17,985 bases of DNA, from contig DATECU010000100.1 in the NCBI GenBank assembly GCA_035286745.1, positions 1 to 17,985 of the forward strand, read 5' to 3'. Positions within the stretch are counted from its first letter, which is position 1; every line of letters starts with the position of its first letter. The notes under the pieces were generated by a model, which ran no database searches, was not told the DNA's origin, and saw only the letters and a list, made by a program, of their open reading frames with translations. Positions 1 through 5,906 of this stretch are shown piece by piece. The DNA comes from DATECU01 sp035286745 (lineage in GTDB: Bacteria > Acidobacteriota > Vicinamibacteria > Fen-336). The translations under genes were made by a program, and so were the position numbers.

Positions 1-2
1 CG

Positions 3-353
3 GCCAAGCCGCCACAACCCTTCTACTTCCGCCACCGCGAGGGCCGGCTGTTCGCCCTGGCGGGATTGTGGCGCCCCGGACCGCCGGCCGCCCCCGGTGG
101 CGCCTGCGTGCTCCTCACCACTGAGCCCAACTCATTGGTCAAACCCATCCATGATCGCATGCCGTTGATCGTGCCCCCTGACCAGCATTCCCTGTGGCTG
201 GCTCTCGGGCCTCTCGACCCGGCGGCCCAGAGGGGCCTGCTTGACCCTCTTGCCGCCAGCCTGATGACCGCCCACCCGGTGAGCACGGCGGTGAATGACG
301 CCCGCCACGACGGCGCTGGCTGTCTGGAGCCGGCGCGAACCTTGTTCGACTGA
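3..353 (+). CDS. SOS response-associated peptidase (SRAP/YedK-HMCES family), 3' part only
   Basis: The reading frame is already open at the left edge, so only the C-terminal 116 residues are present and the true start lies outside the window. Seen in sequence: an FALAGLWRP segment, then a strand ending in LLTTEPNSLVKPIHDRMP, and a C-terminal PVSTAVNDARHDGAGC stretch. This order matches the second half of SRAP proteins. The His of IHDR corresponds to the active-site His160 of E. coli YedK. The family forms a protective thiazolidine crosslink with abasic sites in single-stranded DNA through an N-terminal Cys2, which cannot be seen here. The stop codon is TGA at 351-353, and the next gene starts 31 bp later in the same direction. 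Family assignment is good; the state of the N-terminal half is unknown. Confidence 0.85.
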   Translation, partial: AKPPQPFYFRHREGRLFALAGLWRPGPPAAPGGACVLLTTEPNSLVKPIHDRMPLIVPPDQHSLWLALGPLDPAAQRGLLDPLAASLMTAHPVSTAVNDARHDGAGCLEPARTLFD

Positions 354-384
354 ACTCGTCGCGGTTTCGATGTAGAGTCCCCGC

Positions 385-1401
385 ATGCCCAGAGCTCGAA
401 CCCGGGTGCGCGTCAAGACGCCGCCCGTTCTCTTTGATCGGACCCAGGACCTGCTCGGCCGCATCCAGAAGCGCATCAAGGGGCCGTTCCTCACCTACTG
501 GACCTCGCCCTCCGGCTCCCTTTGCGACAACGACGTGATGGCCATGCACGACGTGCTGGAAGTCACCGGACCCCAGCAGCAGCTCACGCTCCTGGTCAAG
601 TCCGATGGCGGCAGCGGTATGGCCGCCCTGCGTCTGGTGCACCTGCTCCGCCAGTACACCAAACGGCTGACGGTGGTTGCTCCCTTGAACTGCGCCTCCG
701 CCGCCACCATGCTGGCGCTGGGCGCCGACACCGTCGCCATGGGCGCGCTCTCCTTCCTGACCGCCGTCGACACCTCGCTGGAGCACGACCTGTCCCCGGT
801 CGACCACACCAACAACCTGGTGGCGGTCTCCAACGACGAGGTGGAGCGGGTCATCCGCCTCTGGAGGGAGACCGCGGGCCGGCATCGCCAGCCGGTGAAT
901 CCCTACCAGGAGCTCTACAAGTACCTGCACCCGTTGGTCGTGGGCGCCCTGGATCGAGCCAGCAGCCTGTCCCTGATGCTGTGCCGAGAGATCCTCTCCT
1001 ACCACATGAGGGACCGCAGGAAGGTGGAGAGGATCAGCTCTCAGCTCAACTCCTCCTACCCCGCCCATCAGTACCCCATCACCAGTCGTGAGGCGCGGCG
1101 GCTGGGGCTGAACGTGGTGGACCTGGCCCCCGGCGTCGACGAGCTGCTGCAGGAGCTGAACCTGCTGTATTCGGAGATGGGCCAGCGCGCCATCACCGAC
1201 TTCGACGAACTGAACCACCACGACAACGAGATCACCAACATCCTGGAAGCCCGGGGCTTGCAGGTGCTCTTCCAGGTGGAGAAGGACTGGCACTACCGCA
1301 AGGAGGAGCGTCGCTGGGTTCCCATGAACGATGTCTCGGCCTGGTACCGCTGCCGCATGAAGGACGGACAGGTGGTGAAGACGAAGTTCCACATTCGGTG
1401 A
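385..1401 (+). CDS. SDH-family Clp-fold serine proteinase
   Basis: A 338-residue cytoplasmic-looking protein with no signal peptide or membrane segment. Residues about 35-250 resemble the serine dehydrogenase proteinase (SDH) family, which has a ClpP/crotonase-like fold. Visible landmarks are the KSDGGSG turn (72-78), the NCASAATMLALGADTVAMG block (102-120) with Ser105 as likely nucleophile, and the HQYPITSREARRLGL segment (228-242), whose His may be catalytic. About 90 residues follow the fold (DELLQELN... to KTKFHIR) with no domain I recognise; they end in a basic, Trp/Tyr-containing patch. The family is thought to hydrolyse peptides, but its substrates are poorly known. The start is ATG with only a weak upstream GTAGAG. 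The gene is followed by the structured repeat at 1409-1500 and faces pheA. Family call is fairly confident; a cellular role is not. Confidence 0.8.
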   Translation: MPRARTRVRVKTPPVLFDRTQDLLGRIQKRIKGPFLTYWTSPSGSLCDNDVMAMHDVLEVTGPQQQLTLLVKSDGGSGMAALRLVHLLRQYTKRLTVVAPLNCASAATMLALGADTVAMGALSFLTAVDTSLEHDLSPVDHTNNLVAVSNDEVERVIRLWRETAGRHRQPVNPYQELYKYLHPLVVGALDRASSLSLMLCREILSYHMRDRRKVERISSQLNSSYPAHQYPITSREARRLGLNVVDLAPGVDELLQELNLLYSEMGQRAITDFDELNHHDNEITNILEARGLQVLFQVEKDWHYRKEERRWVPMNDVSAWYRCRMKDGQVVKTKFHIR

Positions 1402-1408
1402 TGCGCAA

Positions 1409-1500
1409 AGCAGCAATCAGCGATCAGCACTCGGCGATCAGCTACGGAGCAGCCCGAGGCTGGGAAGCAGCTGAGTGCCGATCGCTGTTCGCTGACTGCT
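1409..1500. repeat. Intergenic long imperfect inverted repeat with inner hairpin (copy 1)
   Basis: This fills the gap between two converging genes. The left arm (1418-1443) is made of AGCGATCAGC-like units. Its reverse complement matches the right arm (1469-1494) at 21 of 26 positions, with pairing continuing outward to about 1411 and 1500. Inside sits a smaller hairpin: CAGCT (1439-1443) faces GGCTG (1458-1462) and CGG (1445-1447) faces CCG (1454-1456), with one A-A mismatch. A related element with the same inner hairpin lies at 12641-12765. It could act as a bidirectional transcription end or be a dispersed repeat; there is no T-run typical of an intrinsic terminator. Confidence 0.75.
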
Positions 1501-1507
1501 CGCGGCC

Positions 1508-2329
1508 CTAACGAATGCCCTCCGAGTAGGAGCCGAGCACGCGCAAGTCCCGCGTCAGTGATTGAAGCGCGGCCAGCGCGTCGGCCACGGCCCCCTTCGC
1601 GTCGCCTAGCACGTCCAGGTAGAAGAGGTACTCCCAGGGCGAGCCTGGCTTGGGCCGCGACTCGATCTTGGCCAGGTCGAGGCCACGGGTAGCGAAGACA
1701 CCTAGCGCACGATGGAGGGAGCCCGGCTGGTGAGCCAGGCCGAAGACGAGGGTGGTCTTGGAAGCTCCTTCCGGCGGCGCCGGATCCCTCCCCAGCACCA
1801 GGAAGCGAGTGAAGTTCTGCGGATCGTCTTCGATGCCGAACGCCAGCACGGCACCGCCGTAGGTGGCCGCGGCCAACTCCGAGGCGATGGCCGCCTGCTG
1901 GCCGCCACCCTCGACCATCAGCTCCTTCACGGCGCCCGCGGTGTCGTAGGCCGGCATCACCTCCAGGGCGGGGTGCCGAGCCAGGAAGTCCCGGCACTGC
2001 CCCAGGGCCACGGGGTGGGAGCGCACCCGCCGCAGCGCTTCGATCCCGACCCCGGGGCGAGCGATCAGGCAGTGTTCGATGCGCAGCTGCGTCTCGCCAA
2101 CGACGTACAGCGAGGACGCCAACAGGCGATCGAAGTTCTCGTGGATGGAGCCGACCAGGGTGTTCTCGATCGGCAGCAGGGCACGGTCCGCCGCCCCCTG
2201 ACCCATGACCGCGAAGAGCGCCGAAAAGGTCGGCTGCGGAACCAGCGTGAGGTCCGGTCCGAAAAGAGCCAGGGCCGCCTGATGGCTGAAGGCCCCCGGC
2301 TCCCCTTGTATGGCGACTCTGACCGCCAC
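1508..2329 (-). CDS. pheA: Prephenate dehydratase (monofunctional, PDT + ACT)
   Basis: A 273-residue enzyme converting prephenate to phenylpyruvate in phenylalanine synthesis. The catalytic PDT domain covers about residues 3-180: GEPGAFSHQAA (9-19), PIENTLVGSIHENFD (53-67), SHP (104-106), YDTAGAVKEL (128-137) and the NFTRF motif (172-176), whose Thr is the known catalytic residue. An ACT domain follows (about 191-268) with GSLHRALGVFATRGLDLAKI and ESRP (223-226), the phenylalanine-binding region responsible for feedback inhibition. There is no chorismate mutase domain, so this is the short form, not the proteobacterial fused P-protein. The start is GTG, immediately preceded on its own strand by a purine-rich AAGGGAGG ribosome binding site. 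It is the only gene on this strand and diverges from the tRNA-Leu gene. Confidence 0.95.
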   Translation of the reverse strand: MAVRVAIQGEPGAFSHQAALALFGPDLTLVPQPTFSALFAVMGQGAADRALLPIENTLVGSIHENFDRLLASSLYVVGETQLRIEHCLIARPGVGIEALRRVRSHPVALGQCRDFLARHPALEVMPAYDTAGAVKELMVEGGGQQAAIASELAAATYGGAVLAFGIEDDPQNFTRFLVLGRDPAPPEGASKTTLVFGLAHQPGSLHRALGVFATRGLDLAKIESRPKPGSPWEYLFYLDVLGDAKGAVADALAALQSLTRDLRVLGSYSEGIR

Positions 2330-2340
2330 CCCCCCCTCCC

Positions 2341-2369
2341 TTGCCGGCGCGGCCTCGACGCCTTATTCT
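2341..2369 (+). promoter_or_regulatory. Candidate sigma70-type promoter of tRNA-Leu
   Basis: TTGCCG (2341-2346) and TATTCT (2364-2369) are separated by exactly 17 bp, each with four of six consensus bases. Transcription would begin near 2376, just upstream of the mature tRNA 5' end at 2379. The -35 box lies within the leader of the divergent pheA gene, so the two transcription units share this 50-bp gap. Inferred from sequence only. Confidence 0.55.
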
Positions 2370-2378
2370 CTGAAGCGC

Positions 2379-2466
2379 GCGGGCGTAGCCGAATTGGCAT
2401 AGGCGCCAGACTTAGGATCTGGTGGGCTCATACCCCGTGAGGGTTCAAGTCCCTCCGCCCGCACCA
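2379..2466 (+). tRNA. tRNA-Leu (anticodon UAG)
   Basis: The acceptor stem GCGGGCG (2379-2385) pairs perfectly with CGCCCGC (2456-2462), followed by discriminator A and an encoded CCA (2464-2466). The anticodon arm is CCAGA (2406-2410), loop CTTAGGA, TCTGG (2418-2422), giving anticodon TAG at 2413-2415, which reads CUA and other CUN leucine codons. A long variable arm follows, the class II form typical of tRNA-Leu. The T arm contains GGTTCAAGTCC. All structural elements are present, so the gene looks functional. Confidence 0.97.
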
Positions 2467-2518
2467 CCTCCTGCGAGGGATGCTCACCCAGTCCGGCGCC
2501 GGGCCCGCCGCCGACGCA

Positions 2519-2527
2519 TGCTATTCT
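2519..2527 (+). promoter_or_regulatory. Candidate extended -10 promoter for tig
   Basis: TGCTATTCT is an extended -10 element (TGn plus TATTCT), using the same TATTCT hexamer as the tRNA promoter upstream. No good -35 box is seen 17 bp upstream, which is typical of extended -10 promoters. Initiation near 2534 would give a leader of about 60 nt for trigger factor, containing the hairpin at 2556-2573. Confidence 0.4.
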
Positions 2528-2555
2528 AAGCGGTCGGCCGCATCGTGCTGGCCCT

Positions 2556-2573
2556 CGCCGGGCCCTCCCGGCG
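2556..2573 (+). other. GC hairpin in the tig leader
   Basis: CGCCGGG (2556-2562), loop CCCT, CCCGGCG (2567-2573): a perfect 7-bp G/C stem ending about 10 nt before the GAGG ribosome binding site at 2584-2587. It is followed by only three T residues, so it is a poor intrinsic terminator. It may instead shape the leader of the tig mRNA or mark the end of an upstream transcript. Confidence 0.45.
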
Positions 2574-2594
2574 CCTTTCGAAAGAGGTCATCCC

Positions 2595-3869
2595 TTGAAA
2601 GTCGAGTACACCGAGGAAACCACGGTCCGCAAGGCTCTGGCCTTCGAGATCGAGTCCGAAGTCGTGGAACAAGAGGTCACGGCCAAGGCCAGAGAGTATG
2701 CCCGCAAGGTCAAGCTCCCGGGTTTCCGGCCGGGCAAGATCCCGACCGAGGTCATCAAGCGCCGCTTTCGACCTCAGGTCATGGAGGATGTGATCGAGGC
2801 CATCGCCAACCGGGTGGTCTTCCCCGAGATCGAGGGCCGAGGCCTGAAGCCCCTGGCCCCGCCCAAGATCGCGGACCTCAAGGTCGAAGAGGGCCAGCCC
2901 CTGACCTTCCGCGCGCTGTTCGAGACCCTGCCCATCGTAGAGCTGCCCGACTACCGCGGCCTGCCCGCCAAGGCCCGTACACCTAACGTTACCGAGGAAA
3001 CGGTGAACGCAGAGCTCAACCGCCTGCGCGAGGAGGCCGCCCGCTTCGATCCCGTGGAGGGCCGGCCGGCGGCCGAGGGTGACCACCTGGTTCTCGACGT
3101 GGGGTGGAAGCCCGCCGAAGGCGGCGAGGGGGGCCAGGACCAGAACGTGCTGGTGGAGGTCGGCTCCCCCGACAACCACACCGATCTGAACGCCGCGCTC
3201 CTCGGCATGTCGGTAGGCGAGACCAAGGACGTGCGTCTGGTCTACGAGCCGAGCCATCCCAACCAGGCGCTGGCCGGCAAGAGCGCCGACTACCAGGTGA
3301 CCTTGAAGGCGGTGAAGACCAAGGTCCTGCCGGCAGCCGACGATGAGTTCGCCAAGGACCTCGACCTGGAGAGCCTGGCCGCCCTGCGCGATCGCATTCG
3401 TCAGGGACTGGAGGCCGCCGAGGCCCGGCGGATCGACCGCGAGGTCAAGAACGCGCTGCTCGATGCCCTGCTGGCGCGCGCCAGCTTCGAGGTGCCGGAG
3501 GCGCTGGTGGAACGGCACATGAACGCGCGCACCGAGGCGGCGGCCCGCACCCTGGCCATGCAGGGCACCGACCCCACGGAAGCCGGCGTGGACTGGCGGC
3601 GCTACCGGGCCAGTCAGCGGGAAGACTCGGTGCGGTCGGCCAAGGCCGACATCATCCTCGATGAGATCGCGCGACGCGAAGGGATCGAAGCGACCGAGGC
3701 GGAGTTGGACGCCGAGGTCGGCCGCTACGCCGAACGCCTGCGGAAGCCCAAAGAGCAGGTGCGAGCGCACTTGGAGAAGGAAGGCGAGATCCACGCGCTG
3801 CGCGCGCGGATCCGCGAGGAGAAGACCCTTGACTTGGTCAAGGCCGATGCTAGACTGACTTTCGAATGA
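2595..3869 (+). CDS. tig: Trigger factor, ribosome-associated chaperone
   Basis: A 424-residue protein that binds near the ribosomal exit tunnel and shields nascent chains. The N-terminal ribosome-binding domain (1-115) carries the signature GFRPGKIP (43-50). A PPIase-like FKBP domain occupies about 161-242, and the C-terminal helical chaperone arms follow to residue 424 with the expected charged, Glu/Arg-rich composition. Within the PPIase domain the usual IPGFE-type segment is replaced by HTDLNAAL (195-202), so isomerase activity is doubtful. The start is TTG (2595), chosen because AAGAGGT lies at good spacing upstream and the protein then begins MKVEYTEE, where the family normally begins. 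Its stop overlaps the clpP start by 4 bp (ATGA), which suggests translational coupling. Confidence 0.95.
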   Translation: MKVEYTEETTVRKALAFEIESEVVEQEVTAKAREYARKVKLPGFRPGKIPTEVIKRRFRPQVMEDVIEAIANRVVFPEIEGRGLKPLAPPKIADLKVEEGQPLTFRALFETLPIVELPDYRGLPAKARTPNVTEETVNAELNRLREEAARFDPVEGRPAAEGDHLVLDVGWKPAEGGEGGQDQNVLVEVGSPDNHTDLNAALLGMSVGETKDVRLVYEPSHPNQALAGKSADYQVTLKAVKTKVLPAADDEFAKDLDLESLAALRDRIRQGLEAAEARRIDREVKNALLDALLARASFEVPEALVERHMNARTEAAARTLAMQGTDPTEAGVDWRRYRASQREDSVRSAKADIILDEIARREGIEATEAELDAEVGRYAERLRKPKEQVRAHLEKEGEIHALRARIREEKTLDLVKADARLTFE

Positions 3870-4477
3870 TCCCGCACGCGTCGTACTCGGGCACGCTGGT
3901 CCCCATGGTCGTGGAGCAGACGGCTCGGGGCGAGCGGGCCTACGACATCTACTCCCGGCTCCTCAAGGACAGCATCGTCTTCATCGGCACCGCGATCGAC
4001 GACCTGGTCGCCAACCTGGTGATCGCCCAGTTGCTGTTCCTGGAAGCCGAGGACCCGGAGCGGGACATCCACGTCTATCTCAACAGTCCGGGCGGCTCGA
4101 TCACCGCGGGCCTCGCCATCTATGACACGATGCAGTTGGTGCGTCCCGACGTGCAGACCATCTGTGTCGGCCAGGCGGCGTCCATGGGCGCCGTGCTGCT
4201 GGCGGCCGGAACCAAGGGCAAACGTTTCTCGCTGCCCAACGCGCGGATCATGATCCATCAGCCCTGGGGCGGCACCCAAGGCCAGGCCTCCGACATCGCC
4301 ATCCAAGCCAAGGAGATCCTGCGCATGAAGGATCGCCTGAACGAGATCCTGGCCCTGCACACCGGCCAGCCCATCGAGAAGATCTCGGTCGACGCCGACC
4401 GCGACTTCCACATGGATGCTTCCCAGGCGAAGGAGTATGGTATCGTGGACCAGGTGATCAGCCGGCGGGAGCGATGA
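3866..4477 (+). CDS. clpP: ATP-dependent Clp protease proteolytic subunit
   Basis: A 203-residue serine peptidase forming the tetradecameric chamber that degrades proteins fed by ClpX. The catalytic triad is complete: Ser106 in GQAASMGA, His131 in IHQPWGG and Asp180 in DADRDF. Their spacings (25 and 49 residues) equal those of E. coli Ser97/His122/Asp171. Also visible are NSPGGSITAGLAIYDTM (73-89) and the closing YGIVDQVI. The ATG at 3866 overlaps the tig stop codon and yields a short N-terminal extension before VPMVVEQTARGERAYDIYSRLL, probably a propeptide. The internal ATG at 3905, with Met14, is an alternative start. ClpX follows after 130 bp and Lon after that. Confidence 0.97.
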   Translation: MIPHASYSGTLVPMVVEQTARGERAYDIYSRLLKDSIVFIGTAIDDLVANLVIAQLLFLEAEDPERDIHVYLNSPGGSITAGLAIYDTMQLVRPDVQTICVGQAASMGAVLLAAGTKGKRFSLPNARIMIHQPWGGTQGQASDIAIQAKEILRMKDRLNEILALHTGQPIEKISVDADRDFHMDASQAKEYGIVDQVISRRER

Positions 4478-4492
4478 GCCACGAGCAAGCTC

Positions 4493-4520
4493 GGGGGGTG
4501 CGACGGAGCACCCACCCAAC
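4493..4520 (+). repeat. 28-nt hairpin repeat, copy 1, between clpP and clpX
   Basis: Stem GGGTGC (4496-4501) pairs with GCACCC (4508-4513) around a GACGGA loop; after a bulged A, three more G-C pairs extend it. A second copy lies 84 nt downstream with 27 of 28 bases identical. It starts 15 nt after the clpP stop. There is no T-run, so it is not a classical terminator; a role in mRNA end protection or pausing is possible. Confidence 0.75.
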
Positions 4521-4541
4521 GGGGGCCAGGCGGCGAGCGGA

Positions 4542-4558
4542 GCGGGATTCACTCCCGC
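4542..4558 (+). other. Small hairpin between the two clpP-clpX repeats
   Basis: GCGGGA (4542-4547), loop TTCAC, TCCCGC (4553-4558) form a perfect 6-bp stem. It lies between the two copies of the 28-nt repeat, within a segment rich in GGAGCGAGCGG-like words. The three hairpins in a row make up most of the 130-bp gap. Confidence 0.5.
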
Positions 4559-4576
4559 GGAGCGAGCGGGGGGTTT

Positions 4577-4604
4577 GGGGGGTGCGACGGAGCACCCTCC
4601 CAAC
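4577..4604 (+). repeat. 28-nt hairpin repeat, copy 2, abutting the clpX start
   Basis: Stem GGGTGC (4580-4585) pairs with GCACCC (4592-4597) around the same GACGGA loop as copy 1; the only difference from copy 1 is one A to T change at the bulge. The repeat ends 3 nt before the clpX ATG. The only GGAG-like ribosome binding sequence nearby lies inside this hairpin, so it could influence clpX translation. Confidence 0.75.
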
Positions 4605-4607
4605 TCA

Positions 4608-5846
4608 ATGAAGAAGAACGGCGAGACCGAGATCCTCCGTTGCTCGTTCTGCAACAAAGACCAGAACGACGTCCGAAAGCTGATCGCGGGCCCCACCGTC
4701 TTCATCTGCGACGAGTGCGTGGATGTCTGCAACGACATCATCGCCGACGATCGCCGGGTCGAGGGTCGCACCTACAAGTCGAGCCTGCCGGTCCCCCACG
4801 AGATCAAGAAGTTCCTGGACGAGTACGTGATCGGCCAGGAGGTGGCGAAGAAGAAGCTGGCGGTCGCCGTCTATAACCACTACAAGCGGATCGAGATCGC
4901 CAAGCAGCGGGGCAAGAACGACGTCGAGCTGACCAAGTCCAACATCCTGCTGATCGGCCCCACCGGCACCGGCAAGACGCTTCTGGCCCAGACCCTGGCC
5001 CGCTTGCTCTCGGTCCCCTTCACCATCGTGGACGCCACCACCCTGACCGAGGCAGGCTACGTCGGTGAGGACGTCGAGAACATCATTCTGAAGCTGCTGC
5101 AGGCCGCTCAGGGCGACATCGAGAAGTGCCAGGAGGGCATCATCTACATCGACGAGATCGACAAGATCTCGCGCAAGGACGAGAACCCCTCCATCACCCG
5201 CGATGTCTCGGGCGAGGGTGTGCAGCAGGCCCTGCTCAAGATCCTGGAAGGCACGGTCGCCAACGTACCGCCGCAGGGCGGACGCAAGCACCCGCATCAG
5301 GAGTTCTACCAGATCGACACCACCAACATCTTGTTCATCTGCGGCGGGGCCTTCGTGGGCCTCGACAAGATCATCGAGCGCCGGGTGGGCAAGAAGACGC
5401 TTGGCTTCGTCACCGAAGCCAAGCCGGCCGCCCCCAAGGCCTCGGTCTCCCTGTCTCACATCCAGCCCCAGGACCTGATCCGCTACGGCCTGATCCCCGA
5501 GTTCGTGGGGCGGCTGCCGGTGGTGGGCACCCTTCACGACCTGGACAAGCCGGCCCTGATTGAAATCCTCACTCAGCCCAAGAACGCCATCACCCGCCAG
5601 TACCAGAGGATGCTGGAGTACGAGGGGGTGAAGCTGCGCTTCACCGAGGACGCCCTGGACGCCATCGCCGACCAGACCATCCAACGCAAGATCGGCGCCC
5701 GGGGCTTGCGCATGATCATCGAGGATCTGATGCTCGACCTCATGTACAACCTGCCCTCGATGAAGAAGATCAAGGAGTGCGTGGTCACCCGTGAGGTGGT
5801 GCTGGATCGGGAGAAGCCCGTCACCCTGATCGAGAAGGCCGGCTAG
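4608..5846 (+). CDS. clpX: ATP-dependent Clp protease ATP-binding subunit ClpX
   Basis: A 412-residue AAA+ unfoldase that recognises tagged substrates and threads them into ClpP. The N-terminal zinc-binding domain has Cys12, Cys15, Cys34 and Cys37. The AAA+ module has Walker A GPTGTGKT (117-124), pore loop GYVGED (150-155), Walker B IIYIDEID (178-185) and a sensor-2 GARGLR (363-368). The ClpP-docking loop carries LGF (265-267), the accepted variant of IGF, consistent with pairing to the ClpP encoded upstream. The ATG at 4608 is chosen because MKKNGETEILRCSFC matches the usual N-terminus; an in-frame TTG at 4575 would translate the hairpin repeat and is unlikely. There is no good ribosome binding site directly upstream, which is unusual for this window. 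Confidence 0.97.
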   Translation: MKKNGETEILRCSFCNKDQNDVRKLIAGPTVFICDECVDVCNDIIADDRRVEGRTYKSSLPVPHEIKKFLDEYVIGQEVAKKKLAVAVYNHYKRIEIAKQRGKNDVELTKSNILLIGPTGTGKTLLAQTLARLLSVPFTIVDATTLTEAGYVGEDVENIILKLLQAAQGDIEKCQEGIIYIDEIDKISRKDENPSITRDVSGEGVQQALLKILEGTVANVPPQGGRKHPHQEFYQIDTTNILFICGGAFVGLDKIIERRVGKKTLGFVTEAKPAAPKASVSLSHIQPQDLIRYGLIPEFVGRLPVVGTLHDLDKPALIEILTQPKNAITRQYQRMLEYEGVKLRFTEDALDAIADQTIQRKIGARGLRMIIEDLMLDLMYNLPSMKKIKECVVTREVVLDREKPVTLIEKAG

Positions 5847-5906
5847 ATCGTTAGACGTCAGGCGGCCAAAGGACGGGCGTTCGGTCGGATCTTCACGAAG
5901 AGAGCT

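Noticed and set aside
139..1416. Long open frame on the - strand opposite the SDH protease
   Set aside because: Same GC-bias artefact; it spans the SRAP gene end and the SDH gene in antisense and shows no family motif.
2556..2573. GC hairpin as an intrinsic terminator after tRNA-Leu
   Set aside because: The stem is good but only three T residues follow, and it lies almost 90 nt past the tRNA, close to the tig ribosome binding site. Kept only as a leader hairpin.
2526..3794. Long open frame on the - strand opposite tig
   Set aside because: Antisense shadow of the trigger factor gene; composition is biased and no motif is visible. The same holds for 13016-14251 opposite prfA and 11125-11937 opposite ppk2.
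4493..4604. CRISPR-like repeats
   Set aside because: Only two copies, each self-complementary, with a spacer that is itself structured, and no cas genes in the window.
4575..4607. Upstream TTG start for clpX
   Set aside because: It would translate the hairpin repeat into 11 residues unlike any ClpX N-terminus; ATG 4608 gives the family start.
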